In this document: positions 7,034 to 15,280 of the stretch, in pieces | Layout: the number at the start of each line of letters is the position of its first letter | Numbering within the stretch: position 1 is the first letter of the stretch | IMG/VR virus record: IMGVR_UViG_3300036832_000873 | Span: 1-34,743 of that record | Direction: 5' to 3' (one strand) | Source: a virus | Length of the DNA stretch: 34,743 bases | The notes under the pieces: generated by a model | The model's input: only the letters and a program-made list of their open reading frames with translations | Told to the model about the DNA's origin: nothing | The model's database searches: none | Position numbers and translations under genes: made by a program

Positions 7034-9416
7034 CATCGGCGCGCTGTACGTCCGCATCCTCGCCGACGTCAAGACGTTCGGTAAGGACCTCAAGACCAAG
7101 ATGTCGAGCGCCGAGAGCGAGGCGGAGGGCTCGGGCAAGAAGGTCGGCGGCGGGTTCGGCAAGGGGCTCGCAACGGCGGCGACCGCGTTCGCCGGCCTGG
7201 CGGTCGTCGACTACATGAAGAACGCGGGCGAGGCCGCGTCCGAACTCGGCGTCGACGTCAGCCGCACCAAGGACGTCTTCGAAGGCGCGAGCCCTTCGGT
7301 GCTCACGTGGTCGAGGAACGCGGCGCAAGGGCTGGGCCTGTCGCAAGACCAGGCGCTCACGCTCGCCAACAAGCTCGGCACGATGTACGAGTCGATGGGC
7401 ATGTCGTCGAAGGGCGCCGCCAAGCTCTCCGAATCGGCGGTCAAGCTCGGCACCGACCTCGGCACCTTCTACAAGACGGACCCGTCGAGCGCGATCAACG
7501 CGATACGGATGGCGACGCTCGGCGCGTATCGCGGGATGCGCCAGTTCGGCGTGTCGATCGACAAGAACGCGGTGATCGCCAAGGCGCTCTCCATGCACCT
7601 CGGCACCACGACGGTGAGCCAGACCAAGCTCGCGGCGGCAACCAAGGCCGTCGACTCGGCTGAGCTGAAGGCGACAACGACCGGCAACGCCGCACGCATT
7701 GCGCAGCTCGCGTACAACGATGCAATCGTCAAGCACGGCCGCGGTTCCGAACAGGCGCAGAAGGCGCTACTCAAGCTCGGCACCGCGCAGGCGAAAGATC
7801 GACTCGCGGCGCGGGGCGTCGCGCTCGCGCACGCACACGTCAGCGCCGTGCTCAAGTCGGGCAAGACGACGCTCACGCAAGCCCAAAAGGCGGAGGCGAC
7901 CTACGCGCTCATCACGCAAAAGACAACCAAGGCCCAAGGTGCGTTCGCCAAGGAAGGCAACTCGCTCGACGTCCAGAACCGCAAGACCCGCGCCGAGTTC
8001 AAGAACATGCAGGCGCAGCTCGGCACCGCGCTGCTCCCGGTGATGACCAAGGTCGGCAACATCATCGCCACGCAGGTCGCACCCGCGCTCGCCAAGCTGG
8101 CCGGGTTCGTCGCCAAGAACCGCGCCACGATGGTCCCGCTGCTCGGCGCGCTGACCGCGTTCGTCATCGCCGTGAAGGCTGCGAAGGTCGTGCAGAGCTT
8201 CGGCAAGGACATCAGCGCCGTGGCGAAAGGTCTCAAGGAGATGCAGCTCGGTCAGAAGCTGGCGACGGCCTGGACGAAGCTTCAGACGGCAGCGCAATGG
8301 CTGCTGAACGCGGCGATGGACGCGAACCCGATCGTGCTCATCGTCATCGCCATCGCGGCGCTCATCGCCATCCTGGTGATCGCCTACCTCAAGGTCGGAT
8401 GGTTCCGAGCCGCGGTGCAGGTGGCGTTCGCGGCGATCGCGGTCGCGGCCAAGGTCGTGTGGAACGCCGTCGTCGTCGCGTTCCATTGGATCGTGAACGC
8501 CATCTCCGGTGCGCTCAACTGGCTCAAGATCAACTGGCCGCTCGTCGTCGGCATCCTGCTCGGCCCCATCGGGCTCGCCGTAGGCATCTTCATCCGATGG
8601 CGCACGCAGATCATGGCGATTGTCTCGACCGCGTTCCTCGCGATCCTGAACGTGATCCGTCGCGTGGCCGGTGCTATCGCGTCGTTCATCGCGACGTGGG
8701 TAGGCCGCATCGTCGGGTTCTTCCAGCAGCTCCCCGGCCGGTTGCTCGCGCTCGGTGCCGCCGCCATCAACGCGTTCCAGAACGGCGTCGTCAGCGCGTG
8801 GGGAGCGGTCGCCGGGTTCTTCTCGAGTATTGGCGGTCGCATCCTCGGTCTGATCGGCAACCTCGGCGCGCTGCTCTCGGGCGTCGGGCACGCCATCGTT
8901 CAAGGGCTGATCTCCGGCGTGCAGGCGGAGTGGAATGGCTTCAAGTTGTTCGCCCAGCTCGGCGCGAAGGTGGTGAGCGCGGTCGGCAATCTGAATCACC
9001 TGCTGTGGCAAGCGGGCATCGACATCATCACCGGGCTCATCGGCGGCATCACGTCGATGATCGGCAGCCTGACGAGCAAGCTCGGTTCGATCACGAAGCT
9101 CATCCCGATCCACAAGGGGCCGCGGCAACGTGACGCACGGCTCCTGCTTGGCGCGGGCACCGCGATCATGGGCGGGCTCATCGGCGGCATCGAGGCGCAG
9201 GTGCCGGCGCTCAAGGCCACGCTCGGCAACGTCTCCAATCAGATCGGCGTGGCGACCAGAACGGCAGGCAGGCTCGACGTGGCCGCGGCAGGCGTGGGCG
9301 CGCGACGCAACCCGACCGTGGAGAACATGTACGTGCAAGCGCTCGACGCCCGCCACCTCGCCGCCGCGGTCGCCGACAAGCTCGCGTACGCCGAGCTGCG
9401 AGGGCAGACGCTATGA
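7026..9416 (+). CDS. Tape measure protein
   Basis: A 796-residue protein that sets tail length and is ejected into the host ahead of DNA. The N-terminus (ADIGALYVRILADVKTFGKDL) is typical of actinophage tape measures. Residues 1-420 are helical and rich in Ala, Lys and Thr. Hydrophobic segments follow at about 437-454 (VLIVIAIAALIAILVIAY), 465-485 and 500-525 (VVGILLGPIGLAVGIFI), which could form membrane pores during DNA entry. The C-terminal part has the 'IPIHKGP...LLLGAGTAIMGGLIGGI' block seen near the ends of many tape measures. At 796 residues it predicts a fairly short tail (about 120 nm by the usual residue-to-length rule). I see no peptidase or transglycosylase domain in it. Confidence 0.92.
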   Translation: MADIGALYVRILADVKTFGKDLKTKMSSAESEAEGSGKKVGGGFGKGLATAATAFAGLAVVDYMKNAGEAASELGVDVSRTKDVFEGASPSVLTWSRNAAQGLGLSQDQALTLANKLGTMYESMGMSSKGAAKLSESAVKLGTDLGTFYKTDPSSAINAIRMATLGAYRGMRQFGVSIDKNAVIAKALSMHLGTTTVSQTKLAAATKAVDSAELKATTTGNAARIAQLAYNDAIVKHGRGSEQAQKALLKLGTAQAKDRLAARGVALAHAHVSAVLKSGKTTLTQAQKAEATYALITQKTTKAQGAFAKEGNSLDVQNRKTRAEFKNMQAQLGTALLPVMTKVGNIIATQVAPALAKLAGFVAKNRATMVPLLGALTAFVIAVKAAKVVQSFGKDISAVAKGLKEMQLGQKLATAWTKLQTAAQWLLNAAMDANPIVLIVIAIAALIAILVIAYLKVGWFRAAVQVAFAAIAVAAKVVWNAVVVAFHWIVNAISGALNWLKINWPLVVGILLGPIGLAVGIFIRWRTQIMAIVSTAFLAILNVIRRVAGAIASFIATWVGRIVGFFQQLPGRLLALGAAAINAFQNGVVSAWGAVAGFFSSIGGRILGLIGNLGALLSGVGHAIVQGLISGVQAEWNGFKLFAQLGAKVVSAVGNLNHLLWQAGIDIITGLIGGITSMIGSLTSKLGSITKLIPIHKGPRQRDARLLLGAGTAIMGGLIGGIEAQVPALKATLGNVSNQIGVATRTAGRLDVAAAGVGARRNPTVENMYVQALDARHLAAAVADKLAYAELRGQTL

Positions 9417-10330
9417 GCCTCGTCGTCCCCGACATCACCAACGGCGTGTGGCGCTTCACGTTGCCGGGCGGCATCGTCATCGGCGAAGCGCCGTACCTCA
9501 TCGACGAGCCAGGCCCGCAGGTGTTCGGCGCGCCCGACCTGCGCCGAGCGACGCGCCCGCGTCCGGGCGAACACGGCGCGATCTTCGTCGGCCCTGATCT
9601 GCTCGGCTCGGTGAAGGTCGTCATCCCCGTCGTGGTGCTCGGCACGAGCGAGCTGGACGCCATGACGCGATTGCAAGCCCTTGCCGGCGCATGTTCGCCA
9701 AGCAAGTCGGGCACCGCGGTGCTCACGATGGACGGCCCGCGCGGCACCTGGCAGATCAATGGCCGCTTCGATCCACTCGACGCGCCAAGTCTGTTGACCG
9801 TCGACGTCGCCGTCGTCAGCGCCATCGTCACCTTCGAAGCGTCCGACCCGCGGCTGCGTGACGCCACGATCAACCAGCTCGTCCTACAGGCAGGCGTGCT
9901 CGCACACGACACCGGCTACGGCTACCCGCACGGCTACACCATCGGCTACGACCCCGGCGCAGGCAACCCGCAGGCGCGCGGCACCGTCACCAACAACGGC
10001 GACATCGACGCGACCGCGCTCATCACCATCACCGCGTCGGGCGGCAATCTCGTCAACCCGGCGATCACGCTTCCCCATACGGGCGACGTGCTCGGGTTCG
10101 CCATCAATCTCGCAGTCGGCCAGTACCTCGTCACCGATACCGAGACCGGCGAGGTCACGCTCGGCAGTTCGCCCAACGATCCCAACGCCGTGAACCGAAC
10201 CAACGCGCTCAGCTACCCGGACAACGCCGACATGCTGCGCTTCGGACCGGGCAACACCGACGTCGCGCTCACCGCGCAATCCGGCCAGGGCACCGCCACG
10301 ATCCAGTGGCAGCACACCTACATCTTCTGA
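9413..10330 (+). CDS. Distal tail protein (Dit-like)
   Basis: A 305-residue protein directly after the tape measure with a 4-base overlap. The N-terminal half has the beta-rich pattern of siphovirus Dit hubs (LTMDGPRGTWQINGRFDPLD and the ending IVTFEASDPRLRD). 'F.A.DPR..' is the common closing motif of the Dit N-domain in actinophages. The C-terminal half contains a galectin-like stretch, GTVTNNGDIDATALITITASGG, typical of these proteins. A Gly/Tyr-rich linker (DTGYGYPHGYTIGYD) joins the two. It should form the hexameric hub between tube and tip. Confidence 0.8.
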   Translation: MSLVVPDITNGVWRFTLPGGIVIGEAPYLIDEPGPQVFGAPDLRRATRPRPGEHGAIFVGPDLLGSVKVVIPVVVLGTSELDAMTRLQALAGACSPSKSGTAVLTMDGPRGTWQINGRFDPLDAPSLLTVDVAVVSAIVTFEASDPRLRDATINQLVLQAGVLAHDTGYGYPHGYTIGYDPGAGNPQARGTVTNNGDIDATALITITASGGNLVNPAITLPHTGDVLGFAINLAVGQYLVTDTETGEVTLGSSPNDPNAVNRTNALSYPDNADMLRFGPGNTDVALTAQSGQGTATIQWQHTYIF

Positions 10331-10334
10331 CGTC

Positions 10335-11516
10335 ATGGGGCTGCGTTGGATCGCTCGAGATTGGAACACCGGGGCAATCACCGGCACGCTGCCGTTCTCC
10401 AAGTCGAGCTTCACCGAGACGCTGTGCGCCGCAGGTTCGTGGTCGGGCGAGATGGACCCCTACGACTCCGCCGCCGCGTTGCTCGTCCCGCATCGCACCT
10501 ACGTCTACGCGTTGCGCGACGACGGCACCATCGCCTTCGGCGGGATGCTCGGCGCGCTCGATTGGAACGCCTCCGGCGGCGAAGGCGTCGACACGCTCAC
10601 CGCGTCGGGATATTCGCTGTGGGGCTATTTCTGGCGGCGACTCATCACGCTCGGTTCCAACTTCAACAACGTCGAGCAGTTCTCGATCGTCCAACAGTTA
10701 TTGGACAACCATCAAGCGCTGTATCCGTTCCCCGGCTACTCGATCGGCGTGGCGACGGCATGGAACCCGGCCGGTGGCTCGGGCGTGCCACGCGTGCGTC
10801 AATACTTCGCCGCGGACGGCAAGATTCTCGGCGAGGCGATCGAGGAGCTGTGCGACTGTCTCAACGGCTTCGAGTTCCGCGTCGTGCCGTCGTGGACAAC
10901 ACCGCCCGGAACCGGCGCACGGCCGCAGATTCAACACACGATGGAGCTGTGGTACCCGCGGCTCGGCGTCGACCAGCCGTACATCTGGCGCGACGGCGTG
11001 GCGATCCGCGTCACCGATTACAGCCAAGACGACAACGCCTACGCCAGCTACTGCTTCGCCACCGGAGCGGTCTCGGGCAACGGCTCCTACGCCAACAGCG
11101 CGGCCGGGCAGGTCACGGTGCCAGGCGAGCCGATCTACGAGGTCGCGATCAATGCCACCGACGTCACCGACACCGCGACGTTGCAGGACAAGGCCGATCA
11201 GGCGATCCAGACTTCGACGCAGTACCTCATCCAAGTCGAGCTCGTCGACCAGGACACCTGGCCGTACGGCTCGTGGGCGGTCGGAGACACGGTGCGCCTC
11301 GTCTCGGATCGCGGGAGCTTGCAGCTTCACGGCGACATCTACTGGCGCATCACCGGCACGACCGTCGAGGTCGACGACATCGGCGCGATCACCACCAGCA
11401 TCGACTTCACCGACGCGTTGCGTCGATCGAAGCCCGTCACCCGCGCGGCTCGGGCGCTCGCCCGCAAGCGCGACGCGCAGGCGTCGGCGATCTCGACCTT
11501 GCAGCGACACCCGTAA
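10335..11516 (+). CDS. Tail-associated tip protein (Tal / gp37-like minor tail protein)
   Basis: A 393-residue protein. Its start MGLRWIARDWNTGAITGTLP, followed by FTETLCAAGSWSGEM, matches the minor tail proteins that follow Dit in actinophages and resemble the tail-hub (gp27-like) fold. GTIAFGGMLGALDW and DTLTASGYSLWGYFWRR are further hub-type blocks. The C-terminal third (LIQVELVDQDTWPYGSWAVGDTVRLV) is the second hub barrel. No lytic domain is fused to it. It likely closes the tail tube and carries the next protein. Confidence 0.78.
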   Translation: MGLRWIARDWNTGAITGTLPFSKSSFTETLCAAGSWSGEMDPYDSAAALLVPHRTYVYALRDDGTIAFGGMLGALDWNASGGEGVDTLTASGYSLWGYFWRRLITLGSNFNNVEQFSIVQQLLDNHQALYPFPGYSIGVATAWNPAGGSGVPRVRQYFAADGKILGEAIEELCDCLNGFEFRVVPSWTTPPGTGARPQIQHTMELWYPRLGVDQPYIWRDGVAIRVTDYSQDDNAYASYCFATGAVSGNGSYANSAAGQVTVPGEPIYEVAINATDVTDTATLQDKADQAIQTSTQYLIQVELVDQDTWPYGSWAVGDTVRLVSDRGSLQLHGDIYWRITGTTVEVDDIGAITTSIDFTDALRRSKPVTRAARALARKRDAQASAISTLQRHP

Positions 11517-11526
11517 GGAGCACGCC

Positions 11527-12456
11527 ATGACCCTGCAAGCCAACTGGTTCCAGACGAACGTATCGCCGCTGGTGAACGCGCGCGACGAGCGACGACGGTT
11601 CCGCGCGTTGACTCCGGTGGGCGGCGTCGTCCAGCCTGGCGATCTTGCCGTCACGCCGGTCGGCGCGGGCACCACGCTCGCCGTCAACGTGGCCGCGTGC
11701 GTGCAAGGCGGTGGTGTTGTGGTGCCTGGACAGGACACGCACCAGGGCTCGTACTTCGTCTACAACGACAGCGCCGTGCAACTGCCGATCGCGGCGGCGG
11801 ACCCAGCCAACCCGCGCATCGACACCGTGGTCGTGCACATCTACGACGACGAGTTCGTGCCCGGCGAGGGCTACAGCGTTGCGCTCGAAGTCATCCGCGG
11901 CATCCCGGCTGGAGCACCCGTCGCGCCGAACTTGCCGCGCGATTGTCTGGCGCTCGCCGACGTGCGGGTGAACGTCGCGCAGACCGGCGTCGTCGCGGGC
12001 AACATCACCGACCGCCGACGCTCGACCCTGTTGCAGCAGCCGCGCGGCATCATCGTGAGCGGTCCCAACGTCGTGGGTGAGCAGCCGAACGTGAATCTCA
12101 CGTTGAACACCGTCATCGCCGGACCGGCGTCGTGGCTGGCGGCGAACACGATCACGCTGCCGGTCGGCGCGGACGGGCTGTACCTCATCCAACTCTCGAT
12201 CATCTACCGCTCCGACGCGGTGGTTGGCGTGTCGGCCAACCTTCGCAACGCCGCAGGAGCGGACCTCATGGTCATCTCGATCTCGCACAGCGCGAGTACG
12301 TGGAACCCGCAGTATCACGCCAGCCAGATCAAGCCGTGCGTGGCGGGCGAACAGTTCCGAGTCCAGAGCACCGGCAACGCACCCGCCGCGCCGGGCTACA
12401 TGGGCGTCAGCCGACTCTCGCTCGTGCGTATCGGCGACTCGCTCGCCGCCGTCTGA
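11527..12456 (+). CDS. Tail tip / receptor-binding candidate
   Basis: A 309-residue protein from ATG 11527 with TAAGGAG at 11514-11520. The N-terminal 170 residues are a module found in many actinophage tail proteins: ALTPVGGVVQPGDLAVTP, a SYFVYNDSAVQLPIAAADP block, NPRIDTVVVHIYDDEF and GNITDRR. The C-terminal 125 residues look like a beta-sandwich of the C1q/TNF type (NTITLPVGADGLYLIQLSI and onward to GVSRLSLVRIGD). That makes it the best candidate for the host-recognition protein. It is the last structural gene before lysis; no long collagen-like fiber or chaperone is seen. Confidence 0.72.
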   Translation: MTLQANWFQTNVSPLVNARDERRRFRALTPVGGVVQPGDLAVTPVGAGTTLAVNVAACVQGGGVVVPGQDTHQGSYFVYNDSAVQLPIAAADPANPRIDTVVVHIYDDEFVPGEGYSVALEVIRGIPAGAPVAPNLPRDCLALADVRVNVAQTGVVAGNITDRRRSTLLQQPRGIIVSGPNVVGEQPNVNLTLNTVIAGPASWLAANTITLPVGADGLYLIQLSIIYRSDAVVGVSANLRNAAGADLMVISISHSASTWNPQYHASQIKPCVAGEQFRVQSTGNAPAAPGYMGVSRLSLVRIGDSLAAV

Positions 12457-12546
12457 CGGCCGCAAGCGGCATCCGTGTACGTGCAAGCCGTTCGCGCTTA
12501 CGCTCGCGCCCCGTACCCGTAAGCCGCCAGCACATGGAGGCACGCC
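12457..12546 (+). other. Short non-coding gap between tail and lysis genes
   Basis: This 90-base gap has no convincing gene. It contains CCCGTAAGCC (12515-12524), faintly like the 13-mer element found further right but too different to count. A GGAG site at 12537-12540 serves the next small ORF. Confidence 0.5.
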
Positions 12547-12675
12547 ATGACGCCGAACGAGCCGAACGAGCACGACAACGGCGGTGACGGCCCGCAGCCC
12601 GACCCGTCCGATGACCAGGAGCGCGAGTCGCAGCAGCCCGAAGAAGAGATGCACGACCACACGCGCGACGAGTAA
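12547..12675 (+). CDS. Small acidic protein (42 aa)
   Basis: A 42-residue ORF with ATG 12547, a GGAG site 6 bases upstream and a one-base overlap with the endolysin ATG. It is almost entirely polar and acidic (runs such as DDQERESQQPEEE, ending DHTRDE), with no hydrophobic core, so it is expected to be disordered. I do not recognise it. Coupling to the endolysin suggests either a translation leader or a small lysis-associated protein. Confidence 0.55.
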   Translation: MTPNEPNEHDNGGDGPQPDPSDDQERESQQPEEEMHDHTRDE

Positions 12676-13463
12676 TGCCTGATCCCGTCTCGCTCGCCAC
12701 GGTCCACCACGAGGGCGCCGGCGACCCCACCGACGTGGTCCGCGCCGACGACTACACGTACTGGATCGGCTCCGTCGCCTTCTCCCACATCCAGCCGGTG
12801 TGGGACTCCTACGGCACGTGGAACTTCAACGGCACGTCGCTCGACATCTGCCTGAGCGGCAATCGGATGGAGCACGCGGTCACTGACGACGACATCGAGA
12901 TCGTCCGCGCCGCGTGCGCCGACGCCCGCGCCCGCGGCTACGTCGTCGACAACCCGCAGGTGCGCGACCACCACGATTCGCCCGGCAGCAACACGGTCTG
13001 CTCGGGCGACTTCTCGCGCGCGGTGTGGGGCAAGCTCGTCGCCGCGTGCCAAGCGGACGGTGTCCCGGCGACACCACCGGCACCGAAGCGAGGCGCGATG
13101 GAACTGCAACGAACCAAGAGCGGCCGTGGCTACTACATCGTCGGAGCGGACGGTGGCGTGTTCTGCTACGGCGACGCCAAGTTCCACGGTTCGATGGGCG
13201 GACAGCATCTCAACTCGCCCGTCGTGGGCATGGCCGTGCGCCCGCAGGACGACGGCTATCTGCTCGCCGCTGCGGATGGCGGCGTGTTCGCGTTCGGCAA
13301 GGCACCGTTCCACGGTTCGATGGGCGGCAAGAAGCTCAACTCGCCCATCTGCGACATCGAGTTCGACGCCGAAGGCGACGGCTACTGGATGCTCGCCGAC
13401 GACGGTGGCGTGTTCACCTTCGGTCACACCGCGTTCTACGGCGCGGCTACCGGAAAGGTCTGA
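12675..13463 (+). CDS. Endolysin: N-acetylmuramoyl-L-alanine amidase with cell-wall repeats
   Basis: A 262-residue lysin. Residues 1-130 are a PGRP/amidase_2 domain that cleaves between muramic acid and the stem peptide. TVHHEGAG carries the first zinc histidine, WNFNGTSLDICLSGN is the core strand, and RDHHDSPGSNTVCSGDF gives the second histidine and the cysteine ligand. After a Pro/Ala linker, residues 145-262 hold about three repeats of the form 'GYxxxxxDGGVFxFGxxxFHGSMGG'. Repeats of this type are abundant in secreted proteins of Acidimicrobiia and some other actinobacteria, and probably bind the wall. No signal peptide is visible, so release should need a holin; two tiny membrane proteins follow. 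Confidence 0.9.
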   Translation: MPDPVSLATVHHEGAGDPTDVVRADDYTYWIGSVAFSHIQPVWDSYGTWNFNGTSLDICLSGNRMEHAVTDDDIEIVRAACADARARGYVVDNPQVRDHHDSPGSNTVCSGDFSRAVWGKLVAACQADGVPATPPAPKRGAMELQRTKSGRGYYIVGADGGVFCYGDAKFHGSMGGQHLNSPVVGMAVRPQDDGYLLAAADGGVFAFGKAPFHGSMGGKKLNSPICDIEFDAEGDGYWMLADDGGVFTFGHTAFYGAATGKV

Positions 13464-13466
13464 CGC

Positions 13467-13562
13467 ATGACACACCTCCAAGCCGGGTTCGTGACCGTCG
13501 AGGTCGGCGTCGTCGCGGGCGTGGCGATCGTGTGGCTGCTGTCGCACTTCGTGCGCCGGTAG
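13467..13562 (+). CDS. Tiny membrane protein (31 aa), possible holin component
   Basis: A 31-residue ORF, ATG 13467, 3 bases after the endolysin stop. It consists of one transmembrane segment (VGVVAGVAIVWLLSHFV) flanked by a polar N-terminus and a basic RR end. Position and single-span form suggest a holin or holin partner. A GGAAAGG upstream may serve as ribosome site. Too short for family recognition. Confidence 0.6.
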   Translation: MTHLQAGFVTVEVGVVAGVAIVWLLSHFVRR

Positions 13563-13565
13563 CAC

Positions 13566-13739
13566 GTGGGTTACGCCGTCGCGGTCGGGCTGTTCATCGT
13601 CGGCGCGTTCTTGTTCATCGCCAAGGCGTTGCACGACGCGTCCCACTGGCACGAGCTGCACGAGCAGCTTGACGAAGTCATTTACAACCTGGCCCGCGCC
13701 GAGCAGGGCGCGGGCCAGGCGGAGCAAGAGGGCGGGTGA
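13566..13739 (+). CDS. Small membrane protein (57 aa), holin candidate
   Basis: A 57-residue ORF from GTG 13566, 3 bases after the previous stop. The N-terminal 20 residues are a strong membrane segment (YAVAVGLFIVGAFLFIAKAL). A charged amphipathic helix (HELHEQLDEVIYNLARAEQ) and an acidic/Gly tail follow. One span plus a charged cytoplasmic helix is a common small-holin arrangement, and two adjacent small membrane proteins after a lysin is a known actinophage pattern. Which of the two makes the hole cannot be told from sequence. Confidence 0.62.
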   Translation: MGYAVAVGLFIVGAFLFIAKALHDASHWHELHEQLDEVIYNLARAEQGAGQAEQEGG

Positions 13740-13763
13740 TGCGGGTCGTTCTAGGAGGCCGCA

Positions 13764-14303
13764 ATGCCCAACAAGCTCACGGCGGCGATTGTCGCGCTCG
13801 CCATCGCAAGCGCAAGTCCGGCGCACGTCAACGCCGAACCGACTCGGGCTCGAGACCGAACTGCGCCGGCACGCATCGCTCGCCTTGACGCCTTCGGCGT
13901 GGCGGCGGTGGGGCTGCATCGGCTCGGCGCGTTCCTCATCGCACTCGACGCCTACGAGAAGCGCGTGTTCGTCCTCGCCGTCGCCGACTCGCAAGCGCGA
14001 GCGCAGGCGCGACCCGAAGCGCCAGCAACCCAAGCGCCAGCCCAGGCGTCGCCACCGTCGCCGTCGTCGGGCGCGTGCGGCGGCGATCTGCCGCCGTGCT
14101 GGATCATGCTGCGGGAGAGCGGCGGGAACATCCGCGCGCAGAACGCGACGTCGAGCGCGTCAGGCAAGTGGCAGATGCTCGATTCCACCTGGGGCGGCTT
14201 CATGGGCTACGCCCGCGCCGCCGACGCACCCGAATGGGTGCAGGACGCCAAGGCCCGCACGATGGCGCTGTGCAACTGGACACCGCCGAACTACTGCGCC
14301 TAG
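13764..14303 (+). CDS. Secreted Rpf/transglycosylase-like protein
   Basis: A 179-residue protein with a strong AGGAGG site (13753-13758). Residues 1-24 are a signal peptide: NKLTAAIVALAIASASPAHVNA with an A-x-A-type cleavage point. A variable middle and an Ala/Pro/Gln linker follow. The C-terminal 75 residues are lysozyme-like, as in resuscitation-promoting factors: CWIMLRESGGNIRAQN (Glu as catalytic acid), SSASGKWQMLDSTWGG, and a closing Cys pair. The enzyme would cleave glycan strands outside the membrane. With an amidase endolysin already present, it may be a second lysin reached by Sec export. Alternatively it could be a cell-wall factor expressed in lysogens. Its stop overlaps the stop of the opposite-strand gene. 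Confidence 0.78.
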   Translation: MPNKLTAAIVALAIASASPAHVNAEPTRARDRTAPARIARLDAFGVAAVGLHRLGAFLIALDAYEKRVFVLAVADSQARAQARPEAPATQAPAQASPPSPSSGACGGDLPPCWIMLRESGGNIRAQNATSSASGKWQMLDSTWGGFMGYARAADAPEWVQDAKARTMALCNWTPPNYCA

Positions 14304-14815
14304 GTGTACGTCCAACCCCAGGGGAGCGCGACGCCATCGGTACCGGCACCGGCCACGATGACGCTGCCGAGCCCGGCGATGCCGAGTCGAGAGTCGCCTT
14401 CGACCTGCGTGTCGTCGATGACCACGAAGTTCGCCACCGCGACATCGCGCAGCAAGATGTTCGTCGCAACGGTCAGCCCGGTGCCTCGGCAGACGACGTG
14501 CGTGCCACCGCCGTTCGGACCGTTGACGGGCGCGATCGACGTGAGCGTCATGCCGCCGCTGCCTGCGCTGCCCGGCACATCGACGGTGACCTCGGTGTCG
14601 AGGTCGCCGCTGAGGTCATGCACGTGGCAGACATACGAGCCGGGCACCGGGTAACGGTGCGAGGAATGCGCGGGCGCGATCTGATTCGTGACCGTCGATG
14701 CGCCAGCGTGCGCCGCGCTGTCGTCGTATGACCAGAACAGCGAATCCGGGACGTCGACGTCGAAGTGAACGAGCAGCCGGTCGACGTCATCGACCGTCGC
14801 GGTCAGAGTTGCCAT
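14300..14815 (-). CDS. PKD/IPT Ig-like domain protein
   Basis: A minus-strand protein of 171 residues. ATG 14815 is chosen because a GGGAGG site lies just upstream; ATG 14818 is possible. Residues 1-85 resemble a PKD-type Ig domain (FWSYDDSAAHAG, HRYPVPGSYVCHVHD, DTEVTVDVPG). Residues 90-171 resemble an IPT/TIG domain (SIAPVNGPNGGGTHVVCRGTG). Such modules decorate phage capsids and tails and bind carbohydrate or protein surfaces weakly. It is the last gene of a three-gene minus-strand operon inserted between lysis and the ParB module. Its stop shares the CTAG at 14300-14303 with the stop of the convergent Rpf-like gene. Confidence 0.78.
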   Translation of the reverse strand: MATLTATVDDVDRLLVHFDVDVPDSLFWSYDDSAAHAGASTVTNQIAPAHSSHRYPVPGSYVCHVHDLSGDLDTEVTVDVPGSAGSGGMTLTSIAPVNGPNGGGTHVVCRGTGLTVATNILLRDVAVANFVVIDDTQVEGDSRLGIAGLGSVIVAGAGTDGVALPWGWTYT

Positions 14816-14996
14816 CATTCGCCTCCCATTCGGGCCAACATTCCGAACAGCGTCGCGCAGCGCGTTCCTCGACGTGTGCACGTGGGCCGATCGTGGCGTG
14901 ATCCAGCTCGACACCGCACGCGGTGACCATGTGCACCGAGCCCGGCCGGTGCAGCGTGTGATCCACGCGGTCGAGCATCACCACCTCGACGCTCAT
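14787..14996 (-). CDS. Small Cys/His zinc-binding-type protein
   Basis: A minus-strand protein of 69 residues starting at ATG 14996, overlapping the upstream gene by an ATGA and the downstream gene by about 30 bases. The pattern VHMVTACGVELDH ... CSECWPEW (one Cys, then CxxC) suggests a small zinc ribbon. Short proteins of this shape are common in actinophages with no assigned job. Operon position suggests co-expression with the Ig-like protein. Confidence 0.65.
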   Translation of the reverse strand: MSVEVVMLDRVDHTLHRPGSVHMVTACGVELDHATIGPRAHVEERAARRCSECWPEWEANDGNSDRDGR

Positions 14997-15280
14997 CGTC
15001 TGCGCACGCCCGATCTCGAGACCGTGCCTGTGGACCGGCTCACGGTCGCGATCTTGCCACCCGTACGCGAGCGCGCCATGCGTGCCGCCTTCGGGTACGA
15101 CGCGCCGGTCTGCGGCTGCGCTGCCCGAGACAGCGCGTTGCGGTGCGTGCGCAACCGTTGCGCCTCGCTGATGCCCGCATTGCGCGCCTGGGTCGCGGTC
15201 GGCATCGGGTAGGCCCGCCGTGACGGGATCAGGAACGCCGAGTCGGGGAGTCGATTGCGTTGCTGTCGAGTGAGTGCCAT
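14993..15280 (-). CDS. Small basic phage protein with 'LPDSAF...RRAYPMP' motif
   Basis: A minus-strand protein of 95 residues starting at ATG 15280, with GGAGGTGG upstream. The N-terminal motif RLPDSAFLIPSRRAYPMP followed by an 'ARNA' helix is one I recognise from many phage head-region and actinobacterial proteins (often 'LPxSAFaxPxxRxYPi'). Its biochemical role is unknown to me. The rest is Arg/Ser/Ala-rich and probably nucleic-acid binding or disordered. It is the first gene of the minus-strand operon, divergent from the ParB-like gene. Confidence 0.7.
   Translation of the reverse strand: MALTRQQRNRLPDSAFLIPSRRAYPMPTATQARNAGISEAQRLRTHRNALSRAAQPQTGASYPKAARMARSRTGGKIATVSRSTGTVSRSGVRRR

Noticed and set aside
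11506-11518. GACACCCGTAAGG before the tail-tip gene, resembling the 13-mer
   Set aside because: It matches 11 of 13 bases but coincides with the coding end and stop codon of the previous gene and lies at a different distance (21 bases) from the next ATG.
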